Source: Chloroflexota bacterium (GTDB lineage: Bacteria > Chloroflexota > Anaerolineae > UBA1429). Taken from it: a stretch of 46,834 bases of DNA. A program made the translations under genes and the position numbers. The notes under the pieces were generated by a model that did no database searches, was not told the DNA's origin, and saw nothing but the letters and a program-made list of their open reading frames with translations. The first letter of the stretch is position 1. Every line of letters starts with the position of its first letter. The DNA lies in the NCBI GenBank assembly GCA_012729455.1, contig JAAYDC010000017.1:1-46834 (forward strand), written 5' to 3'. Below, piece by piece: positions 40,104 through 46,834 of this stretch.

Positions 40104-41708
40104 ATGTTGCAGATCAAACGCCGCGAGTTCCTGCGCCTGGCTGCCCTGGGAGCGGTTGCCACCCTGGCAGCCTGTACTCCCGCCACCACCTCTCCCACAG
40201 CTGCACCCAAGGATGGCGAACCGACCGAGGTGCCAGCCGAAAGCAGCTACAAGGGAGAGCTAGAGTTTTACGCGCAGGCCTATACGCCCACTTCTGAGAA
40301 TCCCAACCCCGACCCGAAGGCCCCCAAACGCGAGGCCATGCGCCGGCTGGCAGACGAATGGATGGATCTGCACCCGGGCATCGATTTCAAGTTTATGCAG
40401 GCCCCCGAGGGCGACTATATCTCGTGGATCGGCACCCAGCTGGTGGGCGGCACCGGCCCCGACGTCTTTTGGATCTGGCTGAGCACCCTCAACCAGTGGG
40501 CTGACGAGGGTAAGACTGTGCCGATCAACGATTACCTCGAGCTGCCCAACAAGTATGCCGAGGGCGACTCAACCCCCTGGAAGGAGACCTTTAAGGATCC
40601 CTTCCTGGAAAGCTATTCGACCAAGGGCAACTATGGCGGCGTGCCGCTCGACCTGGTGGGCACGGGTTTGTTCACCAACCTCGACATGATGAAAGAGGCC
40701 GGCATCGACTTTGAGGCCGGCATCAACAAAGAATGGGGCTCGCCCAACTCGTGGGCCGACCTGATCGCCTGGTGCGAACAGCTCAAGGCCGCCGGCTTTA
40801 TCCCGATCTCGGCGGGCGCCGGCATCATCAACCAGTGGTGGATCAGCGGTATGCTGGCCGACCAGTTTCTGCACACCTGGATCGAAAAGTTCGATGGGTT
40901 GAACTATTACGAGAACATTGAAGAAAAATATCAAAAGGGCGTCATCAGCCAGGAAGAAATCTTCCAGGCCTACTATTGCGACAAGTTCGACCCGTATGCC
41001 GCGCCCGAGCTGCGCGATATGTACCGCCTGGTGAAAGAGTGGGCAACCTACATGCCGGTGGGCTTTGCCAACCCGGATTACGGCAACCCGATGGACCTCT
41101 TCCTCAATAACGAGCTGGCAATCGTCTGGGATGGCTCGTGGGCAGTCGGCACTATCCTGCAGGATAGCCGCCGCAAGTTCGAGTTCACCAGCTTTTTGAT
41201 CCCGCCCGTCACCAAGGAATCCTCCGAGTTCGTGCCCGATCCGCCCTTCCTGCCGATTCAGGGAGCCGGTTATGGGTCGCTCTCTTATGGCCTTAACCGC
41301 AAGACGCTTGAAAAGGGCTGCGTGGATGCCTGCGTGGACTGGCTGATGTGGATCACCACCGCCGAGCACGACGAGATGATCGTCAACGAGGTGCCCAGCT
41401 TTATCCCGTCGCATAAAAAGGCCAAGAGCCTGCCCGAAATGTCGGGCTTTGTCCCCTCAGACCGCCATATCCACCCCGTCACCGACCCGTACTCGTGGTT
41501 CGGCTGGCAGGAGGATAAATGGGGCGACCTCTTGCGCCGCGAACAGACCCTCTACTATACCGGTGAGATCGATATCGACACCTTTATGGAGAACCTGCGT
41601 TCACAGACGCCCGCCCTGGCAGCGGATGTGCTGCGCAAGGCAGCTATCCAGTACTCGCCGGATGGCGTCTGGGACCTGACGCGCTGGAAGTGCCAGCCGG
41701 ATATCTAG
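40104..41708 (+). CDS. Sugar ABC transporter substrate-binding lipoprotein 3
   Basis: 534 residues. KRREFLRLAALGAVATLAAC combines a strong Tat motif and a lipobox. The linker is short (TTSPTAAPKDGEPTEVP) and lacks the DAPKAT array of the two paralogues. The mature part starts EFYAQAYTPTSENPNPDPKA and shares GGTGPDVFWIWL, YLELPNKY, VPLDLVGTGLFTN and MIVNEVPSFIPSHKKAKSLPE with them. AAAGGAGGAAAAGACTG precedes the ATG. It is a single gene behind leader RNA copy 2 and ends at a bidirectional terminator, so it is controlled apart from the main locus. The ligand is probably related to those of copies 1 and 2. Confidence 0.92.
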   Translation: MLQIKRREFLRLAALGAVATLAACTPATTSPTAAPKDGEPTEVPAESSYKGELEFYAQAYTPTSENPNPDPKAPKREAMRRLADEWMDLHPGIDFKFMQAPEGDYISWIGTQLVGGTGPDVFWIWLSTLNQWADEGKTVPINDYLELPNKYAEGDSTPWKETFKDPFLESYSTKGNYGGVPLDLVGTGLFTNLDMMKEAGIDFEAGINKEWGSPNSWADLIAWCEQLKAAGFIPISAGAGIINQWWISGMLADQFLHTWIEKFDGLNYYENIEEKYQKGVISQEEIFQAYYCDKFDPYAAPELRDMYRLVKEWATYMPVGFANPDYGNPMDLFLNNELAIVWDGSWAVGTILQDSRRKFEFTSFLIPPVTKESSEFVPDPPFLPIQGAGYGSLSYGLNRKTLEKGCVDACVDWLMWITTAEHDEMIVNEVPSFIPSHKKAKSLPEMSGFVPSDRHIHPVTDPYSWFGWQEDKWGDLLRREQTLYYTGEIDIDTFMENLRSQTPALAADVLRKAAIQYSPDGVWDLTRWKCQPDI

Positions 41709-41760
41709 TGTGCATCAGTCGGCGGGCATGTGCCCGCTGACCGATCCTTATGCCGACATA

Positions 41761-41788
41761 AACACGGCGGGATTACTCCCGCCGTGTT
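41761..41788. terminator. Terminator between binding protein 3 and the feo operon
   Basis: AACACGGCGGG (41761-41771), loop ATTACT, CCCGCCGTGTT (41778-41788), then GTTA. The 11-bp stem is perfect and symmetrical, so it can end transcription from both converging sides. A second hairpin, CGGGCA/TGCCCG, lies just before it near 41723-41736. Confidence 0.75.
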
Positions 41789-41789
41789 G

Positions 41790-42050
41790 TTACCCAGCCG
41801 CCCTTTTCCCCGCCGCGCTGAGCTGCAGCACCCTCCGATCGCCCACGCCCGGCGGGCATCCGGCACAGCCGCGGCACTCGACGCAAGCCGCTGGGCCGCC
41901 TTTGAGCGCGTCGCACAGATATCCCAGGCGCACCAGATCGTCGAGCATGGCCGTGAGTATGGCCTCATCCAGGCCCAGGTGCGCGGCGAGCTCGGGCAGG
42001 CTCACCGGGCCTTTAACATCCGCCAACGCCCGCAGCACGCGCCGCAGCAT
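41790..42050 (-). CDS. FeoC-like winged-helix protein with Cys cluster
   Basis: 86 residues. MLRRVLRALADVKGPVSLPE, then AAHLGLDEAILTAMLDDLVR, is a winged helix. The motif CVECRGCAGCPPG has four closely spaced Cys residues, as in FeoC proteins that bind an iron-sulfur cluster. Its ATG overlaps the FeoB stop (TGATG), so translation is coupled. FeoC is thought to protect or regulate FeoB under low oxygen. The gene ends just before the shared terminator. Confidence 0.75.
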   Translation of the reverse strand: MLRRVLRALADVKGPVSLPELAAHLGLDEAILTAMLDDLVRLGYLCDALKGGPAACVECRGCAGCPPGVGDRRVLQLSAAGKRAAG

Positions 42051-44038
42051 CACACCCCCCAGTCGATCAGGCGCAGCACCTGATACACTACAATCCCCAG
42101 ACCAAAGCTCAGGATAGCCAGATAAGCGACCACGCTGGCCGTCAGGCGCCAGGATCGGGTCTCCGCCTTTAATGCCGCGATCGTCGCCACGCAGGGGATG
42201 AACAGCATCTGTACAATCAGAAACGCCAGCCCCGCTGCCGGCGAGAGCAGTTTGGGCAGGGCGTCCGAGAGATCGCCGGCTGAGCCCGTCAGGATCGCCA
42301 GGGTCGCGAGGGCCTGCTCCTTGGCTGCCACGCTGGCCAGCAGGGAGGTCAGGCTGCGCCAGTCCATTCCCATCAGGCGCCCGAACGGCGCCAGCCATTG
42401 GCCGATATTTGCCAGCCAGCTGGTCTCGAGCACCCCGTTAGGGGCACTCGATAGAGCCCAGATCAAGAGCGAGACGAGCAGGATCACGCTGCCGGCGCGC
42501 CGCAGGAACTCGGCTATCTGCTGCCAGGTGTAGAGCGCGATGGTGCGCGCGTTGGGCAGATGGTAGAGCGGCAGCTCCATAATGAACCCGGGGGCGTGGT
42601 CGCGCAAGGTAGCGCGTCCCAGCAGCCTCGCGCTCAGCACGATCACCCCCACGTCGATCGCCAGCAGCCCCACCAGCACCAGCGGCGCCCAGGCGCGGTA
42701 GAGGGCGCCGGCGATAAAGACCAGCACGCTCATGCGCCCAGCGCAGGGCACCAGCGGCGCCAGCACGGCCGTCAGCATGCGCTCGCGCGGGGTATCCAGG
42801 ATGCGCGTACCGCTGATAGCCGGCACATTGCAGCCCATCCCCAAAAAGAGCGGCAGGAACGACTTGCCGTGCAGCCCCAGGCGGTGCATCAGGCGGTCGG
42901 CCACATAAGCGCCGCGCGCCAGATAGCCCACATCCTCAAGCAGCGCGATCATGGCAAAAAAGAGGGCCAGCACCGGCAAAAGCGTGAGGACCGTGCCGAC
43001 CCCGCCCAGCAGACCATCCGCCAGCAGACCCTGTACCCAGGCCGGCTGGGCGTGCAGGGCGGTGCGCAGCCAGTCGGCTGCGGCGCTCTGGACGGATTCC
43101 AGCAGCGCAACCAGCGGCGCCGAAAGCTGAAATACCAGCCCATAGAGGGCTGCCAGCACGGCGATCAGCAGCACGGCGCCCCACACGGGGTGGGTGGCTA
43201 CGCGGTCGAGGCGCTCGGTGAGCATCACGGCGCCGTGGGCTGGGCGGCGCAGGGCCTGCTGCGTGAGCGCGCCGATCCACGCATAGCGTGCCCCGGCGAT
43301 CTCGAGCACCGCGTCGTCATGTGCTTCCAGGAGCGCCTCGATCGCAGCCCAGCCATCCGGGGTGCTGGCGGCACGCGCCAAGCCCAGCATCTGGCGGTCG
43401 CCCTCCAGCAGCTTGATGGCGGTAAAGCGCGGCGGATAGCTGGCGCTCAGCTCGGGCGGCAGGAGCGGCTGCAGCGCCTCGAGGACGGCTTCCAGATCGG
43501 GGCTGAGCGTGGGCGGGCTCAGCCTGGCGGGCGGATATGCGCTCAGGGCGTTATCCAGCATATCCAGCACCTCGGCCTGCGCGCTGGCCTGCACCGCCGA
43601 GATGCCCACCACCGGCACTCCCAGGGCACGCCCCAGTGCGGCGGCATCTACACGCTGGCCGTGCTGTTCGGCTACATCGAGCATGTTGACGACCACTGCC
43701 ACCGGCAGGCCCAGCTCAGCAACCTCGGCCAGCAGATAGAGGGTGCGTTCCAGCGAGGTGGCATTGACCACCACCAGCACCAGGCGCGGGGCGGCGCTCA
43801 GCAGATAGTCGCGCGTGACGAGCTCTTCGGGCGAGTTGGCCGAGAGGCTGTAGGAGCCGGGCAGATCCACCAGCCGCACTGTGCTGCCCGGCAGACGGCA
43901 GACGCCCGTCTTTTGCTCGATGGTCTTGCCGGGCCAGTTGCCGACGTGCTGCGAGAGGCCTGTTAAGCGGTTAAAGATGCTCGATTTGCCCACGTTGGGC
44001 GAGCCCACCAGGGCGACCAGCGCTTCGTCCTTGCTCAT
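42050..44038 (-). CDS. feoB: Ferrous iron transport protein B
   Basis: 662 residues. The N-terminal GTPase has G1 GSPNVGKSS (12-20), G3 DLPGSYSLS and G4 NMLD, followed by a helical GDI domain. The membrane half carries two gate repeats with conserved Cys: GMGCNVPAISGTRIL and VQMLFIPCVATIAALKAE. GYLARGAYVADRLMHRLGLHGKS is also typical. It imports Fe2+ across the inner membrane. The ATG at 44038 overlaps the stop of the DtxR-FeoA gene (ATGA). The upstream extension of the ORF is a shadow of that gene. Confidence 0.95.
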   Translation of the reverse strand: MSKDEALVALVGSPNVGKSSIFNRLTGLSQHVGNWPGKTIEQKTGVCRLPGSTVRLVDLPGSYSLSANSPEELVTRDYLLSAAPRLVLVVVNATSLERTLYLLAEVAELGLPVAVVVNMLDVAEQHGQRVDAAALGRALGVPVVGISAVQASAQAEVLDMLDNALSAYPPARLSPPTLSPDLEAVLEALQPLLPPELSASYPPRFTAIKLLEGDRQMLGLARAASTPDGWAAIEALLEAHDDAVLEIAGARYAWIGALTQQALRRPAHGAVMLTERLDRVATHPVWGAVLLIAVLAALYGLVFQLSAPLVALLESVQSAAADWLRTALHAQPAWVQGLLADGLLGGVGTVLTLLPVLALFFAMIALLEDVGYLARGAYVADRLMHRLGLHGKSFLPLFLGMGCNVPAISGTRILDTPRERMLTAVLAPLVPCAGRMSVLVFIAGALYRAWAPLVLVGLLAIDVGVIVLSARLLGRATLRDHAPGFIMELPLYHLPNARTIALYTWQQIAEFLRRAGSVILLVSLLIWALSSAPNGVLETSWLANIGQWLAPFGRLMGMDWRSLTSLLASVAAKEQALATLAILTGSAGDLSDALPKLLSPAAGLAFLIVQMLFIPCVATIAALKAETRSWRLTASVVAYLAILSFGLGIVVYQVLRLIDWGV

Positions 44039-44940
44039 CGGCTGGCCTTGGCGCGCACCAGGATGCGCTGCGCCTCGCGGCACCCAAGCGCCACCCGAGT
44101 ATCGCGCACCAGGACGATCATCGCTCCGCCGCGCTGGTTCTGCAGCACCCGCACCTCTGCCCCCGGGGTAAAACCGAGCGCCAGGCAGCGCGAGATCATC
44201 CCCTTGCCGGCCCGAAAGCCGCTCACCGTAGCGATCTCGCCGGCGGCCAGATCGCCCAGGGGGAGCACCGCTTCGTCGGCTATGGGGCTGCAGGGCGCCA
44301 GCCATAGGGCGTGGCTCTGCGCGGTGCTGAGGGTCACCTCGGCGCCGTGCGTCAGTACCCGGATTGCGCCATCCGGCATAACCTCGAGTACCCTGAGGTG
44401 CACGCCTGGCTCAAGCTGGAGGCGGTCAAAAGCCTGCAGGAGGTCCGGATCGTCCCCTACACGGGTGATGATGCCCTCCTGTCCGGGCGCATAACTGCAC
44501 AGGGCCTCGCCGGGGCCCAGCCCCTGCGCAAATCCGCCCGCCGGCGGGATCGGGCTGCCGTGCGGACAGGTGAGCGGCTCGCCGGCGGCTTGCGCCAAGC
44601 GCTCCTCGAGTGCCGGCGAGGTAACGTGCTCAAGCTGGCAGGCTTGCTCGTGGACCTCGTCCCACCGTAAACCCAGCACGTCGTGTAAAAAGCGTTCCCA
44701 CAGGCGGTGCTTGCGGATCAGCCCGCCCGCCACGTTGGCGCCGGTGGGGGTCAGCACGGCGGCCTCGCGCGCGTTGTGGGTGATATAGCCCTGCTCGCGC
44801 AGCCTGCCGAGCATTTCAGAGACGCTGGGGGGCGAGACGCCCAGGGCATTGGATAGCGCGCTGACGGTGGCCGGCTGGCCGGATTCCTCCAGGCGCCCGA
44901 GGGTTTCGAGGTATTCTTCCATCTTGGGGGAGATTGACAT
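44035..44940 (-). CDS. DtxR-family metalloregulator fused to a FeoA domain
   Basis: 301 residues. Residues 1-65 are a DtxR/MntR winged helix (EYLETLGRLEE, VSPPSVSEMLGRLREQGYIT). Residues 65-140 are the dimerisation/metal domain with HRLWERFLHDVLGLRWDEVH and EQACQLEHVTS, holding the usual His, Glu and Cys ligands. The C-terminal about 80 residues (LPLGDLAAGEIATVSGFRAG, GFTPGAEVRVLQNQRGG) form a FeoA SH3-like domain, here supplied in fusion. It heads an operon with feoB and feoC. The promoter and an iron-box-like repeat at 44958-45000 point to iron-dependent autoregulation. Confidence 0.88.
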   Translation of the reverse strand: MSISPKMEEYLETLGRLEESGQPATVSALSNALGVSPPSVSEMLGRLREQGYITHNAREAAVLTPTGANVAGGLIRKHRLWERFLHDVLGLRWDEVHEQACQLEHVTSPALEERLAQAAGEPLTCPHGSPIPPAGGFAQGLGPGEALCSYAPGQEGIITRVGDDPDLLQAFDRLQLEPGVHLRVLEVMPDGAIRVLTHGAEVTLSTAQSHALWLAPCSPIADEAVLPLGDLAAGEIATVSGFRAGKGMISRCLALGFTPGAEVRVLQNQRGGAMIVLVRDTRVALGCREAQRILVRAKASR

Positions 44941-44957
44941 GGATTGAATCTTCCTAG

Positions 44958-45000
44958 TTAGGTAGCCCTAAGTGATATCACCACGCGGGGGATGTGTCAA
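44958..45000 (-). promoter_or_regulatory. Promoter and DtxR-box-like operator of the feo operon
   Basis: On the minus strand TTGACA (45000-44995), 17 bases, TATCAC (44977-44972). The start near 44965 falls inside TTAGGTAGCCCTAA (44958-44971), an interrupted palindrome close to the DtxR/IdeR consensus TTAGG...CCTAA. Repressor bound there would block the start point. Confidence 0.6.
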
Positions 45001-45127
45001 ATGGCCCTGGTGCATGCGCACACTGCCGAGATCGGTACGATCCTGGCCGGTTTGCACTGCCGCCCGGCCGATGGTGACCGCCAGCAGCAGCACGGTAACA
45101 GGGTAGCGCGCCACAACCAGCGTGTAA
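44968..45127 (-). other. Possible remnant of a membrane-protein gene
   Basis: One minus-strand frame reads LYTLVVARYPVTVLLLAVTI then GRAAVQTGQDRTDLGSV, a hydrophobic helix and a polar tail, before stopping near 44968. The GC-rich part ends at about 45127, where AT-rich DNA begins. It may be the 3' end of a gene cut by the incoming AT-rich island. No start codon is visible. From there to 45307 the sequence is AT-rich with no other feature I can support. Confidence 0.3.
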
Positions 45128-45307
45128 AGTAAAATTATAGTGTAATCTGTACTACAATATCTTGAATAGAATTGGAAGAGGATATCTTAAAAGATAGCGA
45201 GCAAACCAGTTAATACGATAATAAAGGTTATTGATTTTTCAAGGCTATATATATAAATTAGTAAGGTACTTGATGAGAGATGGCTTGGGATTGATTTGAG
45301 GTACACC

Positions 45308-46429
45308 ATGAAAATACTCGTTATCAATCTTCCATATTATGGTCATGTTGTGCCCACAATAGGTCTTGTTCAGGAGCTGATAAATAAAAGATGTAAAGTC
45401 ACATACCTGATGCCCTTTGATTGGAAGGAAAAGGTCGCGGAGAGCGGGGCAGTGTTTTATGGATATGAGAATCACAGACGGTTATCAGAACAGATTAAAA
45501 ATGCCTATGCTGCCGCGGAGAGCATTGTCGAAGAGTTTGATTTCATCATCTATGAGCAATTCTTTTTTCTGGGCAAGCACCTTGCTGAAAAACACCGTAA
45601 GCCCGTAGCAAGGATATTCACCGCGCCCGTTACAAACGATAAACTGATGAAGGAGTTTACTTTAAAGGGTCCTTTATCTGTTTTCAAGCATAAATGGATT
45701 GCAAGAGCATTTACGAAAGATATTGCCAGAAATATTCCGATGAAAACGGATAATTGGCTGGATGAGATTATCCATAATCCTCCGCGTTTGAACCTTGTAT
45801 ATACGCTCCGTGAGTATCAGCCTTATGAGGCGGAATTTCCAGAGGAGCAGTACAAGTTCCTCGGTCCATCCATATATGAAAGGAAAGAGGAGGCCTTTGA
45901 GTTCGTAAAAGGAAGATATCCTGTTATCTATATATCGCTGGGTACGGTTATAAAGGGAGCAGTATCCTTTTTCAGAAACTGTTTGGAAGCCTTTCGTGGC
46001 GAAAATGTTGATGTGATTATCTCTGTGGGACCCAAGTTTAATGTCAGCAGACTGAAAAATGTGCCATCCAATATTCATGTTTACAAATCTGTGCCACAGC
46101 TGAAAGTATTAAAAACAGCGGATGTGTTTGTTACACATGGCGGAATGAATAGTGTTTCGGAAGCCCTGGTATGTGGTGTACCAATGGTCGTTATACCGTT
46201 TGTATCAGACCAGCCTGTAAATGCGCGGTGTGTAGAGAAACTTGGAGTGGGCAAGCGGTTGGAGTATTCGTCAGTTAATCAAGATACCCTAAGAGAATCT
46301 GTTCTGTCTGTACTTGTAGATAACGGTATAAAGGACAATATTGTTAAAGTTCAAAAGCTGATAAAACAAGCCCCTGGCAACATAGGCGGAGCAGAAATGA
46401 TTATCGATTATCATAATAGCCTGGAATAA
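45308..46429 (+). CDS. MGT/UGT-family glycosyltransferase
   Basis: 373 residues, GT-B fold. The N-terminus MKILVINLPYYGHVVPTIGL is typical of macrolide/antibiotic glycosyltransferases. The C-terminal half has VIYISLGTV, NVDVIISVGPKFN, YKSVPQLKVLKTADVFVTHG and GMNSVSEALVCGVPMVVIPF, the UDP-sugar-binding segment. GAGG lies upstream of the ATG. The acceptor is unknown; such enzymes can inactivate macrolides or decorate lipids and natural products. The gene is AT-rich and Clostridia-like, of the same broad family as the broken gene at 29857-31069. Confidence 0.88.
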   Translation: MKILVINLPYYGHVVPTIGLVQELINKRCKVTYLMPFDWKEKVAESGAVFYGYENHRRLSEQIKNAYAAAESIVEEFDFIIYEQFFFLGKHLAEKHRKPVARIFTAPVTNDKLMKEFTLKGPLSVFKHKWIARAFTKDIARNIPMKTDNWLDEIIHNPPRLNLVYTLREYQPYEAEFPEEQYKFLGPSIYERKEEAFEFVKGRYPVIYISLGTVIKGAVSFFRNCLEAFRGENVDVIISVGPKFNVSRLKNVPSNIHVYKSVPQLKVLKTADVFVTHGGMNSVSEALVCGVPMVVIPFVSDQPVNARCVEKLGVGKRLEYSSVNQDTLRESVLSVLVDNGIKDNIVKVQKLIKQAPGNIGGAEMIIDYHNSLE

Positions 46430-46497
46430 TGAACTTGTATATGGGGGAGCGTCTGTATAAATAAATAGGGTTGTATCGTTATATGCAGGCGGCTTGT

Positions 46498-46834
46498 TTA
46501 TAGAGCTTGTTCGTTGTATAGATTTTTGTAATAAAAAACCACAATCTGCGAGCGATCTCGGAGATCCAGTTTATCAAGCAGATTCGAAACATAATTACGA
46601 ACCGTGCCCTCGCTAAGGAAGAGCGACTGAGCAATCTCTTTGTTATTCATCCCCTCTGCAAGCAATTTGATAACATCCAATTCACGCTCGGTAATATCGA
46701 AATCCTCAATGGATTTTCTCTCCTGATTCAGCAGCTTGATGTCTTTAATCACCTCGGAATCGAGTACCATATTACCGGCCATCACTGTTTGAATCGATTG
46801 AAACAACGAATCAATATTATCCTTTAAAATATAA
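46498..46834 (-). CDS. LuxR/NarL-type response regulator, C-terminal part (cut by window end)
   Basis: The frame is open to the window edge and the first visible codons read YILKDNIDSLFQSIQTV, the end of a receiver domain (the usual GYILKD region). So this is the DNA-binding half of a longer protein. ITERELDVIKLLAEGMNNKE, then IAQSLFLSEGTVRNYVSNLL and LRDRSQIVVFYYKN, form the LuxR-type helix-turn-helix. A sensor kinase would be expected beyond the window. It converges with the glycosyltransferase, and its AT-rich, Firmicutes-like codons match that gene. Confidence 0.9.
   Translation of the reverse strand, partial: YILKDNIDSLFQSIQTVMAGNMVLDSEVIKDIKLLNQERKSIEDFDITERELDVIKLLAEGMNNKEIAQSLFLSEGTVRNYVSNLLDKLDLRDRSQIVVFYYKNLYNEQAL

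Noticed and set aside
42560-43966. 468-codon + strand ORF antisense to feoB
   Set aside because: Gln/His/Arg-rich shadow of the feoB frame, typical of GC-rich antisense reading; no family features.
1-46834. tRNA, rRNA, transposase and integrase genes
   Set aside because: I scanned for T-loop signatures, rRNA stretches and DDE/tyrosine recombinase motifs and found none I could support.

Overview
The window looks like a chromosomal piece of a GC-rich Chloroflexota (Anaerolineae-like) bacterium. The support is three Tat-type lipoprotein solute-binding proteins with Thr/Pro/Ala/Lys-rich linkers, two sulfatases and several glycosidases with strongly GC-biased codons, and a KtrB/KtrA-type potassium system. 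Several AT-richer stretches carry genes that look Clostridia/Firmicutes-like: about 1-1700, 28.0-31.1 kb, more weakly 37.6-39.7 kb, and 45.1 kb to the end. The assignment rests on reading protein sequences only. The mosaic could be horizontal transfer or, at the two ends, an assembly join.

Layout. 1-1.4 kb: the 3' end of metF and a convergent LysR regulator, then a 91-nt inverted-repeat element at the composition boundary. 1.8-15.6 kb: a glycan-use locus on the + strand. It holds a GntR/FadR-type regulator with its own promoter and operator-like palindrome, a GH5-like glycosidase, two paralogous sugar-binding lipoproteins, a GH116-like glycosidase, a short-chain dehydrogenase, a COG3618-type lactonase, a second dehydrogenase, a sulfatase, a GH1 beta-glycosidase and a serine hydrolase. 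15.6-18.5 kb: a flavodoxin and a decayed copy of its start, a methyltransferase and a second sulfatase with a non-standard active-site motif. 18.5-22.6 kb: a pseudokinase-like protein in an apparent operon with a TrkH/KtrB-like channel, a TrkA/KtrA-like subunit and a GNAT acetyltransferase.

22.6-27.8 kb (minus strand): a three-gene restriction-modification-like module of two adenine-methylase-type proteins and a GIY-YIG/helicase fusion. 28.0-31.1 kb: an inserted cassette (a glycosidase-like gene and a frameshifted glycosyltransferase) lying between two direct copies of the methylase promoter and 5' end. 31.4-37.2 kb: two zinc-ribbon proteins, a cation/Ca2+ exchanger behind a riboswitch-like leader, an orphan sugar ABC permease, a nitrilase-family amidase and an MntP-type manganese exporter. 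37.3-41.7 kb: two copies of an undescribed leader RNA with promoter and terminator. The first precedes a GH106-like gene and the second a third sugar-binding lipoprotein. 41.8-44.9 kb (minus): a ferrous-iron operon (DtxR-FeoA fusion, FeoB, FeoC-like). 45.1-46.8 kb: an AT-rich island with a glycosyltransferase and a truncated LuxR-type response regulator.

How it fits together. The 2-18.5 kb locus reads as uptake and stepwise breakdown of a sulfated glycan containing deoxysugars. Sulfatases and glycosidases trim it and lipoproteins capture the products. The dehydrogenase-lactonase-dehydrogenase trio resembles non-phosphorylative L-fucose/L-rhamnose oxidation. The sugar permease and the third binding protein lie tens of kb away. 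The most unusual features are the duplicated leader RNA, the cassette flanked by long direct repeats, the exchanger leader, the restriction-like module and the pseudokinase in the potassium operon.
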